DNA of 64,000 nt from Ypsolopha sequella (taxonomy: Eukaryota; Arthropoda; Insecta; Lepidoptera; Ypsolophidae): positions 9,644,229 to 9,708,228 of the forward strand of contig OW203988.1 of NCBI GenBank assembly GCA_934047225.1. The letters are read 5' to 3'. This document shows, in pieces, positions 42,776-52,831 of the stretch. The translations under genes were made by a program, and so were the position numbers. Each line of letters starts with the position of its first letter. The stretch's first letter is position 1. A model generated the notes under the pieces. It had not been told where the DNA came from and did no database searches. It saw only the letters and a list, made by a program, of their open reading frames with translations.

Positions 42776-45358
42776 TTACGCGACGACGTTACGCCTCACA
42801 CTGCGGGCTGCGGCTCGCAGGGCTCGGGATGACATCGATGCAGATGGTATTGGTGGTCGGACCGGTAGGGCGTCCGCACAATTAGTTACTTCCGGGCTTG
42901 CGTTATTATTTACCGGAGTGACACCAAACAACGATAAACACGCGGAACTTATAGTATCTACGTCACTTTCAGTAAAGTCTGTGAGTGATCCGGTAACTGT
43001 TTTTAGCACAGGTTTCCACACCGCGGGCAAAGCCCAACCACTGTCTCTATTGAAATTCGGACGTCGGCTTATTTCTATGGATTCGCGAATTTTACGTGGC
43101 ACAAATAACTTTTCACGAACTAACACTTTCGCTTTATCGAATCTCATAAAATGTGTAGTATCCGAATTTACGACATGGTCTGCAACGGCGGATCCGTTGC
43201 AATCGAGTTTTCTCATGCATCTAATGTGTTCCGTCAGTCTGGTTGACACGTTCCGTCTCGTCTCACCGATGTAACTCTTGCCACAGTCACATGGGATGGA
43301 ATAAACACCGGGGGTATTTAGTGGCTCTTTGTCCTTCGGCGAACGCAGTAACTGCCTTAATCTACTGGGTGGACGGAAAAATGTTTTAATGCTGTATTTC
43401 CGGCGAAGCAGATGTCCTATTTTATCCGTCACACCCTTCACAAATGGAAGATACACCGGAGCTCTTTCAACCACATGTGGGCGCTGATAGGTGGACTGGT
43501 TCGCTATCCGGTTACACTGCCTCCAGTTGTAGCCATTACTCTCAAGTACGTTTCTGACATGACTGAGTTCAGCGTCCACATATTGCAGATCGCACAGACT
43601 CAGTGCTCTGTTAATAAGCGTACGAGGGACGGACGAGAGATGTTTCGGGTGATGGTGTGAGTCTGCTCGCAGGTATCGGTCTGTGTGTGTTTGTTTCCTG
43701 TACACCGTGTGTTCCAACCTGCCTCCGGGACTTCGTACCACCAACACGTCGAGAAACGGTAAAACACCATTGACTTCACTCTCACTAGTAAACGCTACTT
43801 TAGGATGGATGGAATTTAAGTGTGCTGTGATGTGTTCCACTTCATTACGATTGACAATGGCAAAAACATCGTCAACATAACGCCACCAGTATCTTGGAGT
43901 ATACGGTGTATTCTGAAGAGCTTTTTGCTCAAACCACTCCATGAATATATTTGCTACTACCGGAGCTATGGGGGAACCCATAGCCACTCCGTCAGTTTGA
44001 AGGTAAAAATCTCCACGCCAGATCAGATAGCCGCTTCGAAGACAAAATTCTATAATGTTTATGTACTCTATAGGCATATCATTTTCCTTCAATAGGTCAG
44101 CGATGATATTTACTGTCTCTCCCACAGGTACATTCGTGAATAGGGAAGTCACGTCGAAGCTAACCATAAGTTCGTTGTCCTTTAAACGAACATCATCCAA
44201 CATTTGAACGAAGTGTCTTGAGTCCTTCACATAGCTACTCGTTTTCCCCGTCAATGGTTGTAAAATGTTTGCCATATGACGTGACAAATTGTATGTCGGC
44301 GAATCAATCTGGCTAACTATTGGTCTAAGAGGCCAGTTGGGCTTGTGAATTTTTGGTAGCCCATATATTTTTGGAGCAGTAGGGTTACGGGGTCTGAGAC
44401 GATTTACGAGCTCCCGATCGTGTTCCGGCAATGTCTCCAAGAGCTTTTGTACTTTTGTTGTCACTCTGGATGTTGGATTGTAGTTGACTTTTTTGTAAGT
44501 GCTGGTATCACTTACTAACTCCGTGACTTTGCATTCGTAATCGATTGTGTTTACGATAACCGTCGCATTGCCTTTATCGGCCGGTAACACCAATAATTCG
44601 TCATTTTTCCGCAAACGATGTAATGCAGAAAGTTCTTGCTTAGATATGTTCGGCTTAGGTAGTTTAGATTTGCGCAACAGAGTAGAAATATCTTGCCTGA
44701 TACATTCTGCATCGTTAACAGGTATTTTATTACGAAAGATTGTATCTTCAACGCTTGCAATAATACTCTCCACAGGTAATTTGTCAGGGGAAGGTGCAAA
44801 ATTTATCCCTCGCGATAAAGCATTAAAGGTATCATCACAAATCGTGTGTGACGAGAGGTTAACAACGTTCGCGCCTGAAAATGCGTTACTACTATTACGC
44901 GAATGTGATTGTTGCCTATCAAATTTGAGCAGGCGCTTCAACTTCTTCGCTTGTGTTGTGATAACTTCTTGTAAAATTACCTGTGATCTGCTGTAAGTCA
45001 TGGCATCTAAAACTTCCCATAAGTCACTCCTTAAAGCATTTGATAACTCCAAATGTAATTGCATTAACTCACTGTTTACAAAAGCCACATCCCGACGGTA
45101 GTTTTGAATAACATTCGCCAATAATTTCTTGTTTGCCACTTCGAAGAATTTCTCACAATGTCGAATGCACTTTACCGGTTTGATTATCGCGAACTTTGGT
45201 ATAACGCCACAATCACGACACTCAACACAGTATTTTAATCCGCACTCAAGTTTGTGTCGACGAATTCTTAGGCGCGTGAAACGATTCACTTTTTGTTGAC
45301 ATACCTTGCCGTAAAGGTTAACAATTATAGAATTAAATGAGACTTGAGGATAATTCAT
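42776..45358 (-). CDS. PLE reverse transcriptase/GIY-YIG endonuclease, copy A (860 aa)
   Basis: Single protein that nicks target DNA and copies PLE RNA. ATG at 45358. A cysteine-rich N-terminal patch (C39, C44, C47, C50) has unknown role. RT domain, roughly 240-545: LPADKGN at 258-264, YGLPKIHKP at 332-340, SFDVTSLF (D402), MGSPIAP at 460-466 and catalytic YVDD at 494-497. GIY-YIG nuclease domain, roughly 680-785: GVY 684-686, YIG 696-698, R707, E710-H711, a C690-x-C692 pair typical of the PLE CCHH finger, and a downstream IRESIEI segment with a candidate catalytic glutamate (E759 or E762). Frame fully open. Shadow frames on the other strand are artefacts. Confidence 0.95.
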   Translation of the reverse strand: MNYPQVSFNSIIVNLYGKVCQQKVNRFTRLRIRRHKLECGLKYCVECRDCGVIPKFAIIKPVKCIRHCEKFFEVANKKLLANVIQNYRRDVAFVNSELMQLHLELSNALRSDLWEVLDAMTYSRSQVILQEVITTQAKKLKRLLKFDRQQSHSRNSSNAFSGANVVNLSSHTICDDTFNALSRGINFAPSPDKLPVESIIASVEDTIFRNKIPVNDAECIRQDISTLLRKSKLPKPNISKQELSALHRLRKNDELLVLPADKGNATVIVNTIDYECKVTELVSDTSTYKKVNYNPTSRVTTKVQKLLETLPEHDRELVNRLRPRNPTAPKIYGLPKIHKPNWPLRPIVSQIDSPTYNLSRHMANILQPLTGKTSSYVKDSRHFVQMLDDVRLKDNELMVSFDVTSLFTNVPVGETVNIIADLLKENDMPIEYINIIEFCLRSGYLIWRGDFYLQTDGVAMGSPIAPVVANIFMEWFEQKALQNTPYTPRYWWRYVDDVFAIVNRNEVEHITAHLNSIHPKVAFTSESEVNGVLPFLDVLVVRSPGGRLEHTVYRKQTHTDRYLRADSHHHPKHLSSVPRTLINRALSLCDLQYVDAELSHVRNVLESNGYNWRQCNRIANQSTYQRPHVVERAPVYLPFVKGVTDKIGHLLRRKYSIKTFFRPPSRLRQLLRSPKDKEPLNTPGVYSIPCDCGKSYIGETRRNVSTRLTEHIRCMRKLDCNGSAVADHVVNSDTTHFMRFDKAKVLVREKLFVPRKIRESIEISRRPNFNRDSGWALPAVWKPVLKTVTGSLTDFTESDVDTISSACLSLFGVTPVNNNASPEVTNCADALPVRPPIPSASMSSRALRAAARSVRRNVVA

Positions 45359-45405
45359 GATTTATATAAAAACGGCTCACCTCAATACGTGTTATGATCG
45401 GGAAA

Positions 45406-45446
45406 GCCGACCAGTTTCAGCAGATTTAGACTGCCTTCATCTGGGC
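45406..45446 (-). ncRNA. Hammerhead-ribozyme-like motif between PLE copies A and B
   Basis: Same 41-bp fold as at 50064-50104, in the 100-bp spacer. Confidence 0.6.
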
Positions 45447-45458
45447 GAGTAAAGACGT

Positions 45459-48041
45459 TTACGCGACGACGTTACGCCTCACACTGCGGGCTGCGGCTCG
45501 CAGGGCTCGGGATGACATCGATGCAGATGGTATTGGTGGTCGGACCGGTAGGGCGTCCGCACAATTAGTTACTTCCGGGCTTGCGTTATTATTTACCGGA
45601 GTGACACCAAACAACGATAAACACGCGGAACTTATAGTATCTACGTCACTTTCAGTAAAGTCTGTGAGTGATCCGGTAACTGTTTTTAGCACAGGTTTCC
45701 ACACCGCGGGCAAAGCCCAACCACTGTCTCTATTGAAATTCGGACGTCGGCTTATTTCTATGGATTCGCGAATTTTACGTGGCACAAATAACTTTTCACG
45801 AACTAACACTTTCGCTTTATCGAATCTCATAAAATGTGTAGTATCCGAATTTACGACATGGTCTGCAACGGCGGATCCGTTGCAATCGAGTTTTCTCATG
45901 CATCTAATGTGTTCCGTCAGTCTGGTTGACACGTTCCGTCTCGTCTCACCGATGTAACTCTTGCCACAGTCACATGGGATGGAATAAACACCGGGGGTAT
46001 TTAGTGGCTCTTTGTCCTTCGGCGAACGCAGTAACTGCCTTAATCTACTGGGTGGACGGAAAAATGTTTTAATGCTGTATTTCCGGCGAAGCAGATGTCC
46101 TATTTTATCCGTCACACCCTTCACAAATGGAAGATACACCGGAGCTCTTTCAACCACATGTGGGCGCTGATAGGTGGACTGGTTCGCTATCCGGTTACAC
46201 TGCCTCCAGTTGTAGCCATTACTCTCAAGTACGTTTCTGACATGACTGAGTTCAGCGTCCACATATTGCAGATCGCACAGACTCAGTGCTCTGTTAATAA
46301 GCGTACGAGGGACGGACGAGAGATGTTTCGGGTGATGGTGTGAGTCTGCTCGCAGGTATCGGTCTGTGTGTGTTTGTTTCCTGTACACAGTGTGTTCCAA
46401 CCTGCCTCCGGGACTTCGTACCACCAACACGTCGAGAAACGGTAAAACACCATTGACTTCACTCTCACTAGTAAACGCTACTTTAGGATGGATGGAATTT
46501 AAGTGTGCTGTGATGTGTTCCACTTCATTACGATTGACAATGGCAAAAACATCGTCAACATAACGCCACCAGTATCTTGGAGTATACGGTGTATTCTGAA
46601 GAGCTTTTTGCTCAAACCACTCCATGAATATATTTGCTACTACCGGAGCTATGGGGGAACCCATAGCCACTCCGTCAGTTTGAAGGTAAAAATCTCCACG
46701 CCAGATCAGATAGCCGCTTCGAAGACAAAATTCTATAATGTTTATGTACTCTATAGGCATATCATTTTCCTTCAATAGGTCAGCGATGATATTTACTGTC
46801 TCTCCCACAGGTACATTCGTGAATAGGGAAGTCACGTCGAAGCTAACCATAAGTTCGTTGTCCTTTAAACGAACATCATCCAACATTTGAACGAAGTGTC
46901 TTGAGTCCTTCACATAGCTACTCGTTTTCCCCGTCAATGGTTGTAAAATGTTTGCCATATGACGTGACAAATTGTATGTCGGCGAATCAATCTGGCTAAC
47001 TATTGGTCTAAGAAGCCAGTTGGGCTTGTGAATTTTTGGTAGCCCATATATTTTTGGAGCAGTAGGGTTACGGGGTCTGAGACGATTTACGAGCTCCCGA
47101 TCGTGTTCCGGCAATGTCTCCAAGAGCTTTTGTACTTTTGTTGTCACTCTGGATGTTGGATTGTAGTTGACTTTTTTGTAAGTGCTGGTATCACTTACTA
47201 ACTCCGTGACTTTGCATTCGTAATCGATTGTGTTTACGATAACCGTCGCATTGCCTTTATCGGCCGGTAACACCAATAATTCGTCATTTTTCCGCAAACG
47301 ATGTAATGCAGAAAGTTCTTGCTTAGATATGTTCGGCTTAGGTAGTTTAGATTTGCGCAACAGAGTAGAAATATCTTGCCTGATACATTCTGCATCGTTA
47401 ACAGGTATTTTATTACGAAAGATTGTATCTTCAACGCTTGCAATAATACTCTCCACAGGTAATTTGTCAGGGGAAGGTGCAAAATTTATCCCTCGCGATA
47501 AAGCATTAAAGGTATCATCACAAATCGTGTGTGACGAGAGGTTAACAACGTTCGCGCCTGAAAATGCGTTACTACTATTACGCGAATGTGATTGTTGCCT
47601 ATCAAATTTGAGCAGGCGCTTCAACTTCTTCGCTTGTGTTGTGATAACTTCTTGTAAAATTACCTGTGATCTGCTGTAAGTCATGGCATCTAAAACTTCC
47701 CATAAGTCACTCCTTAAAGCATTTGATAACTCCAAATGTAATTGCATTAACTCACTGTTTACAAAAGCCACATCCCGACGGTAGTTTTGAATAACATTCG
47801 CCAATAATTTCTTGTTTGCCACTTCGAAGAATTTCTCACAATGTCGAATGCACTTTACCGGTTTGATTATCGCGAACTTTGGTATAACGCCACAATCACG
47901 ACACTCAACACAGTATTTTAATCCGCACTCAAGTTTGTGTCGACGAATTCTTAGGCGCGTGAAACGATTCACTTTTTGTTGACATACCTTGCCGTAAAGG
48001 TTAACAATTATAGAATTAAATGAGACTTGAGGATAATTCAT
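45459..48041 (-). CDS. PLE reverse transcriptase/GIY-YIG endonuclease, copy B (860 aa)
   Basis: Identical in layout and length to copy A, with every RT and GIY-YIG motif present. It differs from A and E at residue 343, where L replaces P (context KPNWLLRP), next to the conserved KIHKP motif; the effect is unknown. One further silent change is visible near codon 551. The stop codon of B is separated from the start of A by a 100-bp spacer, so a read-through transcript from B would pass a hammerhead-like motif and then A. Confidence 0.95.
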   Translation of the reverse strand: MNYPQVSFNSIIVNLYGKVCQQKVNRFTRLRIRRHKLECGLKYCVECRDCGVIPKFAIIKPVKCIRHCEKFFEVANKKLLANVIQNYRRDVAFVNSELMQLHLELSNALRSDLWEVLDAMTYSRSQVILQEVITTQAKKLKRLLKFDRQQSHSRNSSNAFSGANVVNLSSHTICDDTFNALSRGINFAPSPDKLPVESIIASVEDTIFRNKIPVNDAECIRQDISTLLRKSKLPKPNISKQELSALHRLRKNDELLVLPADKGNATVIVNTIDYECKVTELVSDTSTYKKVNYNPTSRVTTKVQKLLETLPEHDRELVNRLRPRNPTAPKIYGLPKIHKPNWLLRPIVSQIDSPTYNLSRHMANILQPLTGKTSSYVKDSRHFVQMLDDVRLKDNELMVSFDVTSLFTNVPVGETVNIIADLLKENDMPIEYINIIEFCLRSGYLIWRGDFYLQTDGVAMGSPIAPVVANIFMEWFEQKALQNTPYTPRYWWRYVDDVFAIVNRNEVEHITAHLNSIHPKVAFTSESEVNGVLPFLDVLVVRSPGGRLEHTVYRKQTHTDRYLRADSHHHPKHLSSVPRTLINRALSLCDLQYVDAELSHVRNVLESNGYNWRQCNRIANQSTYQRPHVVERAPVYLPFVKGVTDKIGHLLRRKYSIKTFFRPPSRLRQLLRSPKDKEPLNTPGVYSIPCDCGKSYIGETRRNVSTRLTEHIRCMRKLDCNGSAVADHVVNSDTTHFMRFDKAKVLVREKLFVPRKIRESIEISRRPNFNRDSGWALPAVWKPVLKTVTGSLTDFTESDVDTISSACLSLFGVTPVNNNASPEVTNCADALPVRPPIPSASMSSRALRAAARSVRRNVVA

Positions 48042-48088
48042 GATTTATATAAAAACGGCTCACCTCAATACGTGTTATGATCGGGAAA

Positions 48089-48129
48089 GCCGACCAGTTT
48101 CAGCAGATTTAGACTGCCTTCATCTGGGC
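48089..48129 (-). ncRNA. Hammerhead-ribozyme-like motif between PLE copies B and C
   Basis: Same 41-bp fold as at 50064-50104. Confidence 0.6.
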
Positions 48130-48141
48130 GAGTAAAGACGT

Positions 48142-49057
48142 TTACGCGACGACGTTACGCCTCACACTGCGGGCTGCGGCTCGCAGGGCTCGGGATGACA
48201 TCGATGCAGATGGTATTGGTGGTCGGACCGGTAGGGCGTCCGCACAATTAGTTACTTCCGGGCTTGCGTTATTATTTACCGGAGTGACACCAAACAACGA
48301 TAAACACGCGGAACTTATAGTATCTACGTCACTTTCAGTAAAGTCTGTGAGTGATCCGGTAACTGTTTTTTGCACAGGTTTCCACACCGCGGGCAAAGCC
48401 CAACCACTGTCTCTATTGAAATTCGGACGTCGGCTTATTTCTATGGATTCGCGAATTTTACGTGGCACAAATAACTTTTCACGAACTAACACTTTCGCTT
48501 TATCGAATCTCATAAAATGTGTAGTATCCGAATTTACGACATGGTCTGCAACGGCGGATCCGTTGCAATCGAGTTTTCTCATGCATCTAATGTGTTCCGT
48601 CAGTCTGGTTGACACGTTCCGTCTCGTCTCACCGATGTAACTCTTGCCACAGTCACATGGGATGGAATAAACACCGGGGGTATTTAGTGGCTCTTTGTCC
48701 TTCGGCGAACGCAGTAACTGCCTAAATCTACTGGGTGGACGGAAAAATGTTTTAATGCTGTATTTCCGGCGAAGCAGATGTCCTATTTTATCCGTCACAC
48801 CCTTCACAAATGGAAGATACACCGGAGCTCTTTCAACCACATGTGGGCGCTGATAGGTGGACTGGTTCGCTATCCGGTTACACTGCCTCCAGTTGTAGCC
48901 ATTACTCTCAAGTACGTTTCTGACATGACTGAGTTCAGCGTCCACATATTGCAGATCGCACAGACTCAGTGCTCTGTTAATAAGCGTACGAGGGACGGAC
49001 GAGAGATGTTTCGGGTGATGGTGTGAGTCTGCTCGCAGGTATCGGTCTGTGTGTGTT
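48142..49057 (-). pseudogene. 5'-truncated PLE copy C
   Basis: Only the part from the THTDRYLR segment (residue 557 of the full protein) onward is PLE sequence: the spacer before GIY-YIG plus the endonuclease domain. RT is missing. The open frame runs on to an ATG at 49170, but those extra codons are antisense to copy D across the inversion point. It carries F at full-length position 667 (PPSRFRQ) like copy D, and a private Q at position 785 (KPVQKTV). Not expected to be functional. Confidence 0.9.
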
Positions 49058-49061
49058 ACTT
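49058..49061. other. Inversion point of the PLE array
   Basis: Copy C ends and copy D begins in opposite orientation, separated by about four bases ('actt') that fit neither copy. The two truncation points differ by about 80 bp of PLE sequence. Confidence 0.85.
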
Positions 49062-50051
49062 GTTTTACCGTTTCTCGACGTGTTGGTGGTACGAAGTCCC
49101 GGAGGCAGGTTGGAACACACGGTGTACAGGAAACAAACACACACAGACCGATACCTGCGAGCAGACTCACACCATCACCCGAAACATCTCTCGTCCGTCC
49201 CTCGTACGCTTATTAACAGAGCACTGAGTCTGTGCGATCTGCAATATGTGGACGCTGAACTCAGTCATGTCAGAAACGTACTTGAGAGTAATGGCTACAA
49301 CTGGAGGCAGTGTAACCGGATAGCGAACCAGTCCACCTATCAGCGCCCACATGTGGTTGAAAGAGCTCCGGTGTATCTTCCATTTGTGAAGGGTGTGACG
49401 GATAAAATAGGACATCTGCTTCGCCGGAAATACAGCATTAAAACATTTTTCCGTCCACCCAGTAGATTTAGGCAGTTACTGCGTTCGCCGAAGGACAAAG
49501 AGCCACTAAATACCCCCGGTGTTTATTCCATCCCATGTGACTGTGGCAAGAGTTACATCGGTGAGACGAGACGGAACGTGTCAACCAGACTGACGGAACA
49601 CATTAGATGCATGAGAAAACTCGATTGCAACGGATCCGCCGTTGCAGACCATGTCGTAAATTCGGATACTACACATTTTATGAGATTCGATAAAGCGAAA
49701 GTGTTAGTTCGTGAAAAGTTATTTGTGCCACGTAAAATTCGCGAATCCATAGAAATAAGCCGACGTCCGAATTTCAATAGAGACAGTGGTTGGGCTTTGC
49801 CCGCGGTGTGGAAACCTGTGCTAAAAACAGTTACCGGATCACTCACAGACTTTACTGAAAGTGACGTAGATACTATAAGTTCCGCGTGTTTATCGTTGTT
49901 TGGTGTCACTCCGGTAAATAATAACGCAAGCCCGGAAGTAACTAATTGTGCGGACGCCCTACCGGTCCGACCACCAATACCATCTGCATCGATGTCATCC
50001 CGAGCCCTGCGAGCCGCAGCCCGCAGTGTGAGGCGTAACGTCGTCGCGTAA
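49062..50051 (+). pseudogene. 5'-truncated PLE copy D
   Basis: PLE coding sequence begins at the VLPFLDVLVV segment (residue 532 of the full protein), just after the RT core, and runs through an intact GIY-YIG domain to the stop. The open frame starts upstream at 49023 on sequence antisense to copy C. It shares the F667 variant with copy C. The RT is absent. Confidence 0.9.
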
Positions 50052-50063
50052 ACGTCTTTACTC

Positions 50064-50104
50064 GCCCAGATGAAGGCAGTCTAAATCTGCTGAAACTGGT
50101 CGGC
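50064..50104 (+). ncRNA. Hammerhead-ribozyme-like motif in the PLE spacer (copies D/E)
   Basis: Reading 5' to 3': helix I strand GCC (50064-50066), core CAGATGA (50067-50073; consensus CUGAUGA, so U4 is A), helix II GCAG (50076-50079) with CTGC (50087-50090) plus an outer A-T pair and a bulged G, then GAAAC (50092-50096), a two-base TG loop, GGTC (50098-50101), and helix I return strand GGC. A tiny helix III closed by C-G next to A-U is the known PLE hammerhead style. Predicted cleavage would follow the C of GTC. The U4 change may weaken it. The same motif occurs five times at a 2683-bp period within each orientation. Confidence 0.6.
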
Positions 50105-50151
50105 TTTCCCGATCATAACACGTATTGAGGTGAGCAGTTTTTATATAAATC

Positions 50152-52734
50152 ATGAATTATCCTCAAGTCTCATTTAATTCTATAATTGTTAACCTTTACG
50201 GCAAGGTATGTCAACAAAAAGTGAATCGTTTCACGCGCCTAAGAATTCGTCGACACAAACTTGAGTGCGGATTAAAATACTGTGTTGAGTGTCGTGATTG
50301 TGGCGTTATACCAAAGTTCGCGATAATCAAACCGGTAAAGTGCATTCGACATTGTGAGAAATTCTTCGAAGTGGCAAACAAGAAATTATTGGCGAATGTT
50401 ATTCAAAACTACCGTCGGGATGTGGCTTTTGTAAACAGTGAGTTAATGCAATTACATTTGGAGTTATCAAATGCTTTAAGGAGTGACTTATGGGAAGTTT
50501 TAGATGCCATGACTTACAGCAGATCACAGGTAATTTTACAAGAAGTTATCACAACACAAGCGAAGAAGTTGAAGCGCCTGCTCAAATTTGATAGGCAACA
50601 ATCACATTCGCGTAATAGTAGTAACGCATTTTCAGGCGCGAACGTTGTTAACCTCTCGTCACACACGATTTGTGATGATACCTTTAATGCTTTATCGCGA
50701 GGGATAAATTTTGCACCTTCCCCTGACAAATTACCTGTGGAGAGTATTATTGCAAGCGTTGAAGATACAATCTTTCGTAATAAAATACCTGTTAACGATG
50801 CAGAATGTATCAGGCAAGATATTTCTACTCTGTTGCGCAAATCTAAACTACCTAAGCCGAACATATCTAAGCAAGAACTTTCTGCATTACATCGTTTGCG
50901 GAAAAATGACGAATTATTGGTGTTACCGGCCGATAAAGGCAATGCGACGGTTATCGTAAACACAATCGATTACGAATGCAAAGTCACGGAGTTAGTAAGT
51001 GATACCAGCACTTACAAAAAAGTCAACTACAATCCAACATCCAGAGTGACAACAAAAGTACAAAAGCTCTTGGAGACATTGCCGGAACACGATCGGGAGC
51101 TCGTAAATCGTCTCAGACCCCGTAACCCTACTGCTCCAAAAATATATGGGCTACCAAAAATTCACAAGCCCAACTGGCCTCTTAGACCAATAGTTAGCCA
51201 GATTGATTCGCCGACATACAATTTGTCACGTCATATGGCAAACATTTTACAACCATTGACGGGGAAAACGAGTAGCTATGTGAAGGACTCAAGACACTTC
51301 GTTCAAATGTTGGATGATGTTCGTTTAAAGGACAACGAACTTATGGTTAGCTTCGACGTGACTTCCCTATTCACGAATGTACCTGTGGGAGAGACAGTAA
51401 ATATCATCGCTGACCTATTGAAGGAAAATGATATGCCTATAGAGTACATAAACATTATAGAATTTTGTCTTCGAAGCGGCTATCTGATCTGGCGTGGAGA
51501 TTTTTACCTTCAAACTGACGGAGTGGCTATGGGTTCCCCCATAGCTCCGGTAGTAGCAAATATATTCATGGAGTGGTTTGAGCAAAAAGCTCTTCAGAAT
51601 ACACCGTATACTCCAAGATACTGGTGGCGTTATGTTGACGATGTTTTTGCCATTGTCAATCGTAATGAAGTGGAACACATCACAGCACACTTAAATTCCA
51701 TCCATCCTAAAGTAGCGTTTACTAGTGAGAGTGAAGTCAATGGTGTTTTACCGTTTCTCGACGTGTTGGTGGTACGAAGTCCCGGAGGCAGGTTGGAACA
51801 CACGGTGTACAGGAAACAAACACACACAGACCGATACCTGCGAGCAGACTCACACCATCACCCGAAACATCTCTCGTCCGTCCCTCGTACGCTTATTAAC
51901 AGAGCACTGAGTCTGTGCGATCTGCAATATGTGGACGCTGAACTCAGTCATGTCAGAAACGTACTTGAGAGTAATGGCTACAACTGGAGGCAGTGTAACC
52001 GGATAGCGAACCAGTCCACCTATCAGCGCCCACATGTGGTTGAAAGAGCTCCGGTGTATCTTCCATTTGTGAAGGGTGTGACGGATAAAATAGGACATCT
52101 GCTTCGCCGGAAATACAGCATTATAACATTTTTCCGTCCACCCAGTAGATTAAGGCAGTTACTGCGTTCGCCGAAGGACAAAGAGCCACTAAATACCCCC
52201 GGTGTTTATTCCATCCCATGTGACTGTGGCAAGAGTTACATCGGTGAGACGAGACGGAACGTGTCAACCAGACTGACGGAACACATTAGATGCATGAGAA
52301 AACTCGATTGCAACGGATCCGCCGTTGCAGACCATGTCGTAAATTCGGATACTACACATTTTATGAGATTCGATAAAGCGAAAGTGTTAGTTCGTGAAAA
52401 GTTATTTGTGCCACGTAAAATTCGCGAATCCATAGAAATAAGCCGACGTCCGAATTTCAATAGAGACAGTGGTTGGGCTTTGCCCGCGGTGTGGAAACCT
52501 GTGCTAAAAACAGTTACCGGATCACTCACAGACTTTACTGAAAGTGACGTAGATACTATAAGTTCCGCGTGTTTATCGTTGTTTGGTGTCACTCCGGTAA
52601 ATAATAACGCAAGCCCGGAAGTAACTAATTGTGCGGACGCCCTACCGGTCCGACCACCAATACCATCTGCATCGATGTCATCCCGAGCCCTGCGAGCCGC
52701 AGCCCGCAGTGTGAGGCGTAACGTCGTCGCGTAA
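50152..52734 (+). CDS. PLE reverse transcriptase/GIY-YIG endonuclease, copy E (860 aa)
   Basis: Plus-strand counterpart of copies A and B, starting at the ATG at 50152 in the same context after a 100-bp spacer. All catalytic motifs are intact: D402, YVDD 494-497, GVY/YIG 684-698 and R707. It differs from A and B at residue 658, where I replaces K (YSIITFF), ahead of the endonuclease domain. Full-length and uninterrupted. With A and B it gives three potentially active genes in one array. No promoter was identified; PLE spacers serve as terminal repeats and may contain one. Confidence 0.95.
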   Translation: MNYPQVSFNSIIVNLYGKVCQQKVNRFTRLRIRRHKLECGLKYCVECRDCGVIPKFAIIKPVKCIRHCEKFFEVANKKLLANVIQNYRRDVAFVNSELMQLHLELSNALRSDLWEVLDAMTYSRSQVILQEVITTQAKKLKRLLKFDRQQSHSRNSSNAFSGANVVNLSSHTICDDTFNALSRGINFAPSPDKLPVESIIASVEDTIFRNKIPVNDAECIRQDISTLLRKSKLPKPNISKQELSALHRLRKNDELLVLPADKGNATVIVNTIDYECKVTELVSDTSTYKKVNYNPTSRVTTKVQKLLETLPEHDRELVNRLRPRNPTAPKIYGLPKIHKPNWPLRPIVSQIDSPTYNLSRHMANILQPLTGKTSSYVKDSRHFVQMLDDVRLKDNELMVSFDVTSLFTNVPVGETVNIIADLLKENDMPIEYINIIEFCLRSGYLIWRGDFYLQTDGVAMGSPIAPVVANIFMEWFEQKALQNTPYTPRYWWRYVDDVFAIVNRNEVEHITAHLNSIHPKVAFTSESEVNGVLPFLDVLVVRSPGGRLEHTVYRKQTHTDRYLRADSHHHPKHLSSVPRTLINRALSLCDLQYVDAELSHVRNVLESNGYNWRQCNRIANQSTYQRPHVVERAPVYLPFVKGVTDKIGHLLRRKYSIITFFRPPSRLRQLLRSPKDKEPLNTPGVYSIPCDCGKSYIGETRRNVSTRLTEHIRCMRKLDCNGSAVADHVVNSDTTHFMRFDKAKVLVREKLFVPRKIRESIEISRRPNFNRDSGWALPAVWKPVLKTVTGSLTDFTESDVDTISSACLSLFGVTPVNNNASPEVTNCADALPVRPPIPSASMSSRALRAAARSVRRNVVA

Positions 52735-52746
52735 ACGTCTTTACTC

Positions 52747-52787
52747 GCCCAGATGAAGGCAGTCTAAATCTGCTGAAACTGGTCGGC
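52747..52787 (+). ncRNA. Hammerhead-ribozyme-like motif after PLE copy E
   Basis: Same fold as at 50064-50104; 44 bp before the outer edge of the array. Confidence 0.6.
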
Positions 52788-52831
52788 TTTCCCGATCATA
52801 ACACGTATTGAGGTGAGCCGTTTTTATATAA

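Larger units (their letters stand above)
42642..52831. mobile_element. Penelope-like element array (five units, inverted arrangement)
   Basis: One block of 10.2 kb flanked by the 15-bp direct repeat 'atcgtaaaataagaa' (42627-42641 and 52832-52846), so it appears to have arrived in a single insertion. Units repeat with a 2683-bp period. Minus strand: complete copy A, complete copy B, 5'-truncated copy C. After an inversion point near 49,060 come 5'-truncated copy D and complete copy E on the plus strand. The units differ by only a handful of substitutions. Direct and inverted partial tandems are a known PLE arrangement; the clean outer duplication makes this example unusually readable. Confidence 0.93.

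Noticed and set aside
48142..50051. Two 342-codon proteins reading across the PLE inversion point
   Set aside because: Their first codons are antisense sequence of the opposite copy. The frames are accidents of the inversion and the real content is a truncated PLE C-terminus.
42918..52592. Many 60-149 codon frames opposite the PLE genes
   Set aside because: Antisense shadows of the PLE protein, repeated in each copy simply because the copies are nearly the same.
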